A stretch of DNA of 64,000 bases from Suillus spraguei (lineage: Eukaryota > Basidiomycota > Agaricomycetes > Boletales > Suillaceae): positions 235,793-299,792 of the forward strand of contig JABCPU010000037.1 in the NCBI GenBank assembly GCA_016800925.1, written 5' to 3'. Position numbers and translations under genes: made by a program. Each line of letters opens with the position of its first letter. Within the stretch, counting starts at the first letter, position 1. Shown here piece after piece: positions 1 through 10,356 of this stretch. The notes beneath the pieces were generated by a model. It made no database searches. It worked only from the letters and a program-made list of their open reading frames with translations, and was not told where the DNA came from.

Positions 1-210
1 GGCATTGAATGGGCCGACTTTGAGCTTGGGCCGAATGTTTTGCATTCTCGCCAAATAATAAATTATGACAAGAGTACGTGCAATGAATGTCGTCTATGCT
101 AAGCTTCTGTCCGACGAGTCAATGTGTGGATCCAATGAACTCGAAAGCCTCCGGACTTGGATAGGTGACCAGTCGCATTCATTCTCCTGTTGATGCTTTT
201 GTGGACACTG

Positions 211-1200
211 TTACATTTCCCCACACTCTGTGATATACACATGAGACACCTTTTCGAAGCCGTTAATTGAATACATACCAACGATCTTCACGACTAGCTT
301 TGGTCTGTTGTTCTGTCCCGTAGGGACATTCTCGATTTTACGAAGCGTCAACATGCCGTCGATGACCTTGCCGAAAACTACGTGCTTTCCATCCAAGAAA
401 TCGCATTTTGCTGTGGTTATGAAGAACTGCCAGGATTAAGATCGAGGCAGAACTGCGGAATTGTAGAGAGTAATACCTGGCATCCATTTGTGTTTGGGCC
501 TGAATTTGCCTACCAATCATCATGAGACAAATGTTTACGAACTGAGAGAGTATAACAAACCATAGAAAGTAAACCGGGTCCAGTGTGCTTTTCCAAGAAG
601 TTCTCATCCTGTAGCGTAAAGTCAAGCTGTGCGCCTCGTCATGAAGAGTGCAAGTACACTTACGGGAAAATTCTTTCCGTATATCGAAAATGATCCTGTT
701 CCATCACCGTTCAAAAAATCTCCTCCTATAAGCAGACATGGGGTTGGGCTGGCCGAAAAGATATTGTTACAATATGCTCACCTTGACACATGAAATTCGG
801 TACGCTGAAGCGCACGTGTTAATCATCATGAACATCAAGAAGATGCTATCATACACTCTGCCCAAAATCCATCAACGAAGGTCTAGCACTCGAGGTCGCG
901 ATGATTATTACCTGTGGAAAGTCGCATTCTTGTAACCCTGGGGACGCGCATCACGTCTAACCTCGAGGAGTTCATAAAGAATAGTTCATCTTAATAGCCT
1001 GGACGTACCTGTGTTCGCCGGTGCACAGCTGCCTGAAGTTCTCAGCAGTCCTGCATACTTGATCAGCATAGCACACAGCCGCAGGTAGCAGCCGCAAACT
1101 TTGGGACAACATCACTGAAGAGCTCCATTTTTATTCTACCCGCTGGTGTCTCTCCGATATTGATATCCATGAAAACGATTGGACGCATTGTCGAAGACAT
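211..1200 (-). CDS. PPIH: Cyclophilin H-type peptidyl-prolyl cis-trans isomerase (spliced)
   Basis: Cyclophilin of the PPIH (U4/U6.U5 snRNP-associated) class, which isomerises prolyl bonds and in other eukaryotes binds the spliceosomal Prp3/Prp4 module. I read about seven exons on the minus strand from the ATG at 1200 ([13 protein letters not shown]) to the TAA at 211. Joined exons give [18 protein letters not shown], then [64 protein letters not shown] and the PPIH-like end ECGEM. All introns are GT-AG; the last one precedes only ECGEM. The catalytic Arg (FHR) and the His of DGKHVVFG are present. The residue equivalent to CypA Trp121 is Phe (KCDFLDGKH). An upstream in-frame ATG at 1263 exists, but the family start fits 1200. 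No frameshift is needed. Family assignment is firm; the snRNP role is from the family. Confidence 0.93.
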
Positions 1201-1747
1201 GATGACAGTGATCAAGAAAGCTGTTGAATTACATAACCACCATGGTACCAGAGATAAGATCAAAGATAAATTTACCTAGCGTCAGTGACGGCGAGGATAC
1301 TTTTAAGTACATTGATATTCATGGGAGGTGCAAAAAACGGGGCGGGTGCGCAAATATCTGCCATACTAGCTAGTGCCGTAGTACCGAGATGAGAAACTCG
1401 AAACCAGTCAGACGGAAAATAACCGCAGTATATCTAGCAGGATGATGATGATGTGAATTTTATAAGGCAGAAGGCTAATTCGACCTTTTACCATCTTTAC
1501 TAAGAAATACTAGTGAATAGTGAACTTGCATGAAGAAGGTGGCAACAATGCAATGTTCAACGTTCGACTCACACTCAGTTTGCAGATCATTTTGCTTGTA
1601 CAGCTTCAAATTCTAGGTCGATAGTACTGATACCAAATGTACATAGGATTAACATGGAACAAAACTGTATTACATTTGAATCATCGGCAAGTAGGACTAA
1701 AAGTATTGATTTAGCAACTACGACTAGAGACGGACAAGGCTAAGAAC
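1201..1747. other. Intergenic, no gene seen
   Basis: Upstream of the cyclophilin gene and downstream of the NACHT-WD40 gene. Only short unsupported frames; probably the cyclophilin promoter and the 3' UTR of the neighbour. Confidence 0.5.
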
Positions 1748-4700
1748 TTACTCTTCTCGGCAGTTCGACCAGTGTTCTCCATGAGCCATGTGACTCAAAT
1801 CGATATTTAGCCCACTGGGCATCACAAATAGAGTCTGAGGGGAGTAAAAGGGTTGTCGAGAAGCAGGCGGTACCCAAAAAAGTAGCCGATGATTGGCTCC
1901 TACTATCCATCCATCATCTTGCAGCAAGACAGGGGTTGAAATGAAGATCGCGATGAGAGGTACCCTCGAGTAACTCAGCAGTGTTGTGCAATGCATGCTC
2001 CAAACTTGTTGCAAAGCAAATGGAACGATGGTTCAAAGTATCAGTTGGCATGGTAGTCTCCTGTGTGCAAGGTATGGGGTGACATTTATCAAAAGAGGAT
2101 GTAAATGAGGGGATCTCAGTGTGCTCCTGAAATCGCTGCCCAATCGCTGCAATCCCATAGCCGGGCTGTGGAATCCCTTGAACCAGACACAATGCAAGTG
2201 CCATCGGGGGAGAACGAGACTGACTCAACAGAAGAAGTGTGCCCTCGGAAGGGTTCACCCAATGGCAGTCCCGTCGCTGCATCCCACAGCCGGACAGTGG
2301 AATCCTCTGAATCAGACACGATGTGAGTGCCATCGAAGGAGAACGAGACTGACCAAACCGAAGAGGTGTGCCCTCGGAAGGGCTCACCCAATGGCAGCCT
2401 TGTTGCTACATCCCACAGTCGGACAGTGGAATCAGAAGAACCAGACACGATGCGAGAGCCATCGGGGGAGAACGAAACTGACTCGACTGATTCAGTGTGC
2501 CCTCGGAAGGGCTCACCCAATGGCAGCCCCTTCGCTGTATCCCACAGTCGAACAGTGGAATCCCAAGAACCAGACACGATGTAAGCGCCATCGGGAGAGA
2601 ACGAGACCGACAAAACCGATTCAGTGTGCCCTCGAAAGGGCTCACCCAATGGCAGCCCCGTTGTTGCATCCCAGAGCCGGATAGTAGAATCCGAAGAACC
2701 AGACACGATACGAGTGCCATCAGGGGAGAATGAGACCGACCAAACCGAAGAGGTATGCCCTCGGAAGGGCTCACCCAATGGTAGCCCCGTTGCTGCATCC
2801 CACAGTCGGACAGTAGAATCCGAAGAGCCAGGCACGATGCGAGTGCCATCGGGCGAGAGCGAGACTGACCAAACCGGCTGGGTGTGCCCACTGATCACGG
2901 TCTGGATAGCCGTCCAGTTCACAAGACGTCCATGTATCAGGCGAAGGGTGTTCGGAAACCTTGCGGTAAACCTCGTGGCTATCGTGGACTTCATGGGCGA
3001 AAACGGCAGCGCTGATACATACAGATGCGGTGTGCTGTGCAAAATCATCCCACCACAGAGTTGGACGAATCTGTGCACATCCATTGCAGCAGACAAGAGG
3101 TTTTCATCGCCCAATTTGCCCTGTGTTGACGCGTAAGCACTTCGCCTGAAACCACCAGGTGATTCTGTTCTCACCTTCAGCCACTGGGAAACGAGTGGAA
3201 GTATGCCAACTGCGCTGCTCAGCGCATTGAGGAGGCCGAGTGCTTCAATCCAGAACAGTAGCCGCTCGTTGTCGAAGAATGATCCTATTTCCTTTGCGAG
3301 CTCTGTGTCGAAGTCCGTTGCTCGGACATGCGTAGCCCAAAATCGACAGGAATAGGACAGATGTGAGGGAATGCATGTTGCGATTCGATGAGGCAGGCCG
3401 GCGTCTTCGCTATTAGGGAGGTATGAAGACTTTAAATTACACATATTGAAGCGAAGGCCGTGTTCCATCACTTGAAGTGACGCGAAAGCAAGATCCCGTT
3501 GCGAGTTCGACATCTCGACGAAAAAGTCTCCACTGCATGATTTGTCTGTCAAGAATTCGCGGAAGGATGCATGAAGGGGTCGGATGGGGCTAGATGAGTT
3601 GGTGGTGCCGCTTAGAAGCGAGCCCATATGTTCTACCACGACTTCCACTTTATAATGCTCCCGTTCATCTGGAAAACGGCTCCGCATAGCATTCAGGGCG
3701 TCTAAGGCCAGGGGTTCGGCTGAGCTAAGTAGTTGTCCCATCACGGAATGAAACCTCGCTAGCGTTTGCTGATAACCGACTTCTGTGGTGTGTCTGTCCT
3801 TCCGCATGATATCTCTTAAAATGAAGCTATACATGCCATACAACAAGTTTTCCCGCTCTCCATGATTGTGAGACACGACAGCATTGAAACGTTCCATTGG
3901 GTATGAGCCAGGAGGGGGTTGCTGGATGTATTCGCATGCAAGACGCGCCCACTCGAATAGTCCATCAGCTTTGTCAGCGAGAACTGTGAACTCTTTGTGC
4001 TGAAAGTCTTGTAGCTCTTTTAGCTCCTCAGACAAAAGTATGAATATCGCTCTTTGCAACTGCTTCTGAAACATCGTCCATGGATAACCGCAGAATATGC
4101 TGCGCTCCATGAAATGCATCATCGATATCACGAAGTGGGCGGGAGGTGACGAGAATCCGAAAGTTGGATGGGAGTTCGGTAATCTGGGGAAGACCTTTGT
4201 CCTGAAGTTTACCGGCAAGTATGCGGAGGAGGTTACGTCGTGTCTCAACTCCGCCGCTCTCATCCAGCGCTTTGATCACAATTAAGACAGGTCCCGCACT
4301 CAACCCAGATAACTTCTTTAGCGGTTCCATAAACAGTTTGTGCCACTGCTGGGTGATATCTGTCGTGTTCTTGAGCACATTTGCATTCTTGACCGTGTCT
4401 GCCAATGTGCGTCTCATCTCCGCGTCACGATCAGCGAGGTCACGAGCGATGGTGGAGAAGACTTTTTCATGACGCTTATCGACTTTAAGGTCCCAGTTGA
4501 AGCAGAAACCCGAACCAAGTCATCCCAAGTCGTCGAACCAGTTAGCGATTGTGTGAGCAACGGCTGATTTTCCCGTGCCTGCAGGGCCAGATAGCCACAA
4601 CACACGCTGAGCAGTATCTCCAATGTCTTTTATCCATTCAGTGATCTGGGAGAGAATGGCCGTACGCGTCCCTGGTAGGCATTGTTTCGTGGTATCTAGT

Positions 4701-6119
4701 CCCGCGCCCGCTGCGTAAGGCATACCGCTGAGATCCAGTTTGTCGCCCAGTTCGTCACCTGAAGGGCTGTCAGTGGTTGGAAAGTCAGAACCACGTCTGA
4801 ATCCTTACTCGTAAACCGCACGAGATCGGCTATGTCCCGAATAGCTTGGTCCCGAAATTGTTGCATAAACTCATCCAAAGCCTTGTTGTACCGTGTAATT
4901 AGATCATCCGTCTCCGAGACAACATTTCTCTCGAGTCTCTTCCCTGCGATAATGGTATAAGATTCACAACATGCGGAGTGCAATAGCTTGATGACTTACA
5001 AAAGCTCTTCTTCTCTGAGTAGTCCCTGATGAAACGCGCGCAGTCTAGAGTCTGCTGGCGATGCTGCGCTTGGATGAAATCTGGCCAAGTGTATCGTCTT
5101 GTGACATGAAGTGGTAAACTTGTTCTAATTTCTCGAGAAGAGATTGTACCGATTTGTCGCGTCCTGTTTGAGCGAGAATAATCTGCATAGAGTCAACAAC
5201 TGCTAGACAGCAGGATAAAACACCACGTACTTTGGATGCAGCAGACAGCATACCCAGCACCACCTTTGCGTAAGGATGTACCTATGCAACTTAATGAGTT
5301 GAATTCTAACATATGACAGTAGCCCGTACATCCGCAAGACCCCTAATGACAGTGTCAAAAATTCTGATTGATCGAAGATGTGTGGTCTGGAAATCATCTG
5401 CGGCAGAGAGATCTTTTGGGGCGTCCTTGGCTGCGGACGCCACAGAAGTGACATGTTTCCCGAGTAGTCTCATACTTTCCGTACCCCCACGAGCATTACG
5501 AAGTTGAGCATAAACTAATCGGGGATCAGGAATCTCCTCCACACCAGGAGAGGTATTGAGAACCTGCATGACCACCAGAGTTTAGAGATAAAAACTAGAT
5601 CGGTTGGCATAAATACCTTCGAAGCAGATTCTGCGGGCGCTCCTTGGTTCACAGAGTCACTGAGATTCTCAGATGTGGTAGACTTGTCATCATTGGAAGG
5701 ATGCAGACGCGACACATCCTTGGTGAACCTCAGACAAGATCAAGATCAAAATAATGACCACCTACCTCAATATTCTGATTCGATGAGGCGCCTTCATGAT
5801 CGGCGCTCTGGACAACAGCAGTTTGGTGACGGGAACGCTTAAAGGGCTTCTGCATAATCATATCAGCTATATTCTGAACTCCCCAGCATTCACGTCGACA
5901 TACAAAAACTTTTTTGATCGCATTCTTCTTAAATTTCTGCAAGGCCTGACGGAATCTGCCACGAGGCTGGCGCTGGATGAAGGACGTGTCAGAGGCAACA
6001 ATGATGTTATTAGCGCTCGTCGACAGTGATCCTATGAGGGCACGTACCAAGCTCTCTGAGTCACCAGGAGTTGCCTCTTTGGATCCAGGAGATTCAGAGG
6101 TCTCTGGAGGAGGTTTCAT
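1748..6119 (-). pseudogene. NACHT-WD40 STAND (NLR-like) protein gene, disrupted
   Basis: Fungal NLR-like signal-transduction ATPase: N-terminal helical region, NACHT NTPase, then WD40 repeats as ligand sensor. The frame starts at ATG 6119 (MKPPPETSESPGSKEATPGD) and runs through several exons. Conserved pieces in order are DTLGQISSKRSIA (about 5.06 kb), NVVSETDDLITRYN (4.9 kb), Walker A SGPAGTGKSAVAHTIANW (4.55 kb), the NACHT segment FRILVTSRPLRDI (4.15 kb), KADGLFEWARLACEYI (3.95 kb), six WD40 units (2.12-2.89 kb) and the tail DDGWIVGANHRLLFWVPP (about 1.9 kb) typical of these proteins. Breaks seen: an in-frame TGA at 4520-4522 just after Walker A, a one-base shift near 4.04 kb (after SDIHTFV), another in the sixth WD40 unit near 2.15 kb, and another near 1.92 kb. 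The TGA is a real-looking nonsense change; the one-base shifts could be consensus errors. Function of the intact family (non-self or heterokaryon-incompatibility sensing) is from the literature. Confidence 0.85.
2119..2889 (-). repeat. Six tandem WD40-coding units of 129 bp
   Basis: Five full 43-codon units plus one ending early by frameshift. Each begins GHT and carries SPDGT, SGSSDSTVRLWD and GLPLGEPFR. Units are nearly identical outside a few variable positions after GHT and around the SGSxDST loop, the pattern of concerted evolution reported for fungal NLR repeat arrays. Confidence 0.9.
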
Positions 6120-6507
6120 CCTGAGGGAAATGAATGCAACTAGAATCAGAGGGGAGAGTTCGAGAGTAGAACCATTTATGTAACAGGCACCCGAACATTA
6201 CCCTTGACTGGCACAAGCTGTTGGACGTTCTTGACTTTCACCTTTAGACATCGTATTGCCTTCTCAGCGTTATCACCATTAACACCACATACAACGCTCC
6301 CTCTTGGCGATTTCTTGCTTCTTGCCCACACGAACAAGTCTGCATATCATTTCTCTGTTATCTTGATGTCCATCGTAGTTAGTTCGCGCCGTTCGCACAA
6401 CACCTCAGTATATGTATAAAGGGGAATTCAAAATAGGCCGATTTGGACGTGATTTGAACTTGGATTTAGACTTGGATTTGGATGCTCAAAAGCACCGAAA
6501 TCTGATT
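6120..6507. other. Region between NLR start and pogo-type element
   Basis: No gene supported. Likely the NLR promoter. A short degenerate hexamer run (ACTTGGATTTAG/ACTTGGATTTGG) lies near 6459-6481. Confidence 0.4.
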
Positions 6508-7113
6508 TCAACTTCCTGCAGATTTGACAATACAGTCGACTTGCTCATATTCAGCGAGTACAACGGTATTCCAGAATTTGTCCAATGTAGCCTGCTTCGC
6601 ATTCTGCAACTCCTCACGCCGTAGTGCTGCTCGAAATGCACGAAGTTTGTGAACAAGATCGAGTGAAGAATCAGCACCAACTCGCGCAATACATGCCGCC
6701 TCAAGCTTTTCGCACAGCGGAATGAGTTCGATAGCACAGACCTTGGGTGGATCATCCTCATCATCATCATCTGATTCCACTTCAACCAGCTCCCCACTCC
6801 TAATTGCTTGCCGGCGCTGAATTTCTGCAACAATTGCATCGTCATCTTCATAAGCAGTTACTTCCCCAACATTCTTCTCTTCTTGAGGATCGAGAATCTC
6901 GTCAGCAGTCAGTGGTGCACCAATGATCCGTCTCCGTGTTGTAAGCTCCTCTATAGACTTCATCAATTCATGTTCGAGAGTATTGAGCTGAGGTGCCTTG
7001 GGGAGAGGCAGAATTTGACAACGAGCCCAGTTCTTTGACATGCAGCTGATGCATTTCCGCTTGTATGGGGCAAGTTTTGGACGTAACTGGCGTTTCTTGG
7101 GGCTGCGCACCAT
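6508..7113 (-). pseudogene. C-terminal tail of pogo/Tigger (CENP-B-like) transposase
   Basis: A 201-codon frame opening with a basic stretch (MVRSPKKRQLRPKLAPYKRK). It then carries the acidic tail pattern common behind the DDE domain of basidiomycete CENP-B/Tigger transposases: RRRIIGAPLTADEI, DDAIVAEIQRRQAIRSGELV, DDDDEDDPP, LCEKLEAACIARVGADSSLDL, LRREELQNAKQATLDKFW. The DDE catalytic domain and the HTH are missing. The frame reads through the left terminal inverted repeat (YEQVDCI) and stops 25 bases outside the element, so the last residues come from host DNA. Family assignment rests on recognised tail motifs and the flanking repeats. Confidence 0.7.
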
Positions 7114-7361
7114 TGGGATTAGAATAACTATAAATTAGTCATCTTACACTGTTGTTATGCATTAACCTCCGGCGACTCAGCAGTAGTCCTGCTCGGTACA
7201 GACTATATCTCATAATGTATATCGGACTTCAGAGGCTATACATTATACATTATACAATTTTCTGGGCGTCTACCCGCATACCACGACGGGAACTGCCAAA
7301 AGTCGATACGATATGAAATTTATACACTACTAACGTATACATTATGAGCAAGTCGACTGTA
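6531..7361 (-). mobile_element. Internally deleted pogo/Tigger-type DNA transposon
   Basis: The ends are CAGTCGACTTGCTCATA at 6533-6549 and its exact reverse complement at 7343-7359, a 17-bp inverted repeat. Both are flanked by TA (6531-6532 and 7360-7361), the TA target duplication and CAG end typical of Tc1-mariner/pogo elements. CATAATGTATA-like subterminal repeats occur near 7213 and 7331-7347. The 827-bp body holds only the C-terminal part of a transposase, so this is a non-autonomous deletion derivative. Confidence 0.82.
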
Positions 7362-7960
7362 CCGTTTTCTGCAACTTACGATATGGACGAGCGTTGGAAA
7401 GCAACCACAATCATGAGGAACTTGGGAAGATCTAAGACGTCAGCCTGGTAAGCGACTACACCCAATGATTTGTATATACATAACCGCTGACAGCTGTGAG
7501 AGCACATCTATAGGCTCACCATGAGAAATATATAGTTTAACGCGTCTCAGTCACGACCCGCTCACTCAAAAGAGTATCATATGCATGAGCCAAACAATCC
7601 AATTGGTAAGTTGCCAGTTGATACATAACTTAACCCAGGCCCTGAATTGGTCTTTAGAACGCCAAACATTTCCCATGAAAACGATTCCAGATAATGCGTC
7701 CTTGGCTAACCTGCTGTGGCCAAAGGACCCCGCATCATATTAACAACTTTTGTCACGGCAATAGTGTGACGAACTGTCAGTCTAATCAAGGGTCGACCAA
7801 GTGCAATTGACTCAGGTTCAACGTTCAACTCTGACAACTGAGGGTCCAAGACGTCATACTACTTGCTGACAGTCACCGATGGATCTTCCAATTGATTTAT
7901 GCCATATGCTCGCTCTTTCACTCACTGATCGCTACCATTCCCATAGTCTCACCTGTTGCA
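7362..7960. other. Intergenic, FGGY kinase upstream region
   Basis: No coding support. Contains the presumed promoter and 5' UTR of the kinase gene; an alternative in-frame ATG at 7892 lies in it. Confidence 0.45.
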
Positions 7961-10119
7961 ATGAGGTGCGACACGTCCTACTTCATCGGCATTGATATCG
8001 GTACCGGTTCTGCTCGCGCGTCTCTCGTTGCACGAAATGGTGAGATGAAAGCGTCTTCCACGAAGGATACCATTACCTGGCGTGATCAGCACGATTGCCG
8101 TATCTTCGAGCAATCCACAAACAACATCTGGGAGCAAATTTGTACCGCTGTAAAGGAAATATTAAAGCAATCTAACATTCCCGCGACCGCAGTCAAGGGG
8201 CTTGGCTTCGATGCCACTTGCTCTCTCGCCGTGTCGGATTTCGACGGGAATCCGATAACAGTGACCAAGGGTAGCGGTATTGGCATTTATGGCGATCGGA
8301 ATGTTATTTTGTGGGCAGACCATCGCGCCGAGAAGGAAGCTGAGCTTATCAATTCTACTGGGTCGATCGTCCTGAATTATGTAGGCGGAACAATGAGTGT
8401 ATGTAGCAGTTGCGAGTCCAGTTTACCTTGCTAATTCTACTTTTGGAGCAGCTTGAGATGGAGGTGCCTAAGATTCTTTGGCTCAAGAAGCACATGGACC
8501 CTGCTCTGTTCGCCCGATGTCAATTTTTTGATCTTCCCGATTTTTTCACATACAAGGCAACTGGGGATAACACACGCTCCTTCTGTTCGGTTACATGCAA
8601 GTGCTCTTATGTTCCCGACAAAGGTTGGCAGCCGGACTTTTTTGAGCGCATTGGTCTCGGTGAACTCGTCGATGATGATAACTGGAAGCATATAGGCGCT
8701 GCTAGGGGACGAGTGCAGACTGCTGGAAGCCCAGTCGGTCGGGGATTATCTCAAAAGGCAGCTGAAGAACTTGGACTTATGGAAGGTACTGCTGTTGGAA
8801 GTGGTCTGATTGACGGGTATGTCATATTCCATCAATATGTCTATGTAATGTGGATGCATTGGCGTCGTGCTAGGTATGCTGGTTGGATGGGCACAGTTGC
8901 CGCCCGATACATGGAGAATGGACAACTTTCAAACGTGCTTCCTTCTCTCCACGAGTCTCCGCACCGTTTGGCCATTGTTGCCGGGACGAGTACTGGCCAT
9001 ATTGTTCAGGTAAATCATCTTGCTCAATTCATCTCCATCCAGACATCAATATCGCTGCAGAGTCGGGATAGCCTCTTCGTGAAGGGTGTATGGGGCCCAT
9101 ATAGGGTATACCATCGTCATTCTGCATCACATGCGATATCTTGATGATATATTCTTATAGGACACAGCTTTCCCTGGTTGGTGGATGAATGAAGGGGGCC
9201 AGTCGTCTACGGGACAGCTTATTGACTTTATCATCACCACTCACACCGCGTATCCTGAACTGAAAGAACGTGCCAAGCAAGAGGGCAAGTGTATGCATAT
9301 TGGTTCGTGTAGCTCTTCATATCAAAGCCAAGCAAACAGTATTTGATACGCGTCTATAGTCTTGCTGGATGTCCTCGGACAGTTACGGCACGAAAATAAC
9401 GTTGACACCTACACGGAGCTTACGAAGGATCTACATTTTTATCCTGATTTCCATGGTGAGATAAGCTACAGTTCGATATTAGTATCGTTGTTCACAACAA
9501 TCGACCATCGCAGGAAACAGGTCTCCAATCGCCGACTCTCGAATGAGAGGTTCCATCGTCGGCATTGACTTAGTAAGTTACTACTTCGATTGAGAACTTC
9601 TACTAAACCATCTTGATTACTTCAGGACGCATCTATAGCCGACCTCGCTCGCAAGTACTACCTCACCCTGGAAGCCATTGCTCTTCAAACACGCCATATC
9701 ATCGACACTCTCAATGCGGCAGGGCATGACATTACCTCTTTATATCTTTCTGGCGGGCAGGTGAAGAATATGGTGATGATGCAGCTCTTTGCAGATACAT
9801 GCGGTATCCCAGTGATCTTACCCAAATCATATTCTGAGGCTGTGGTTCTTGGTGCAGCGATGCTGGGAAGGATTGCAGCGGAGGGTGCCAAAGACGGAGA
9901 AGACATGTGGAAGATCATGGTAGCATGTCCCGTGCATTCTGCAGAATGTAGATACTAATTTCTTCTATTCAGGTCGAGATGACACCTACTGGTACCCTTG
10001 TGGCCCCTGAGGCGTCGTCGACCGTCAGCAAACTACTTGATGCCAAATACAATATATTCCTAGAGATGATTGATATCCAGAAGCGGTGGAGACGGAAGAT
10101 TGAAGAAGCTAGCCATTGA
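7961..10119 (+). CDS. FGGY: FGGY-family carbohydrate kinase (D-ribulokinase/YDR109C type)
   Basis: Cytosolic ATP-dependent sugar kinase; the closest group by motif is human FGGY/yeast YDR109C, for which D-ribulose is the reported substrate. About nine exons. The N-terminal FGGY domain starts FIGIDIGTGSARASLV and includes GLGFDATCSLAV, ILWADHRAEKEA, VPKILWLKKHMD and FFDLPDFFTYKATGD. The central part reads GTAVGSGLIDG then YAGWMGTVA. The C-terminal domain has GVWGPYR, FPGWWMNEGGQSSTGQL, LYLSGGQVKNMVMMQLFAD and SEAVVLGAAMLGRIA. The stop TGA is at 10117-10119 after KIEEASH. I chose ATG 7961 (MRCDTSYFIGID) because the upstream extension from 7892 is not family-like. All exon joins are GT-AG and in phase; no disruption seen. 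It converges with the next gene. Confidence 0.93.
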
Positions 10120-10356
10120 AATGTGCGTGTACATTCCAATCTAGTTCACGATATATCTGTATTATTACCCCAATATTGCACGGATGGAGCTCGGCATCCC
10201 AGAAACTGCAAGACCTACAAAAAGTAACTACTAACGAATTTGATAAACGCTGTCAAAGGTTATGTCTATACTTGGTATAAAAGTTTGCCCCCGGGTAAAG
10301 TACGCAATGGTGGCATCAAAAACGACTCGAAATAAATATTTCCATCAATTTGCCAG

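Noticed and set aside
1..210. Possible coding at the left edge
   Set aside because: The short frame at 99-281 overlaps the cyclophilin 3' end and has no recognisable content.
2105..3136. Several plus-strand frames over the WD40 region
   Set aside because: They are antisense shadows of the 129-bp repeat (a repeat length divisible by three keeps frames open); content is a reiterated artefact.
6533..7359. Idea that the inverted repeat is only the GTCGAC palindrome
   Set aside because: The match extends to 17 bases plus TA on both sides and coincides with transposase coding, so a transposon end is the better reading.
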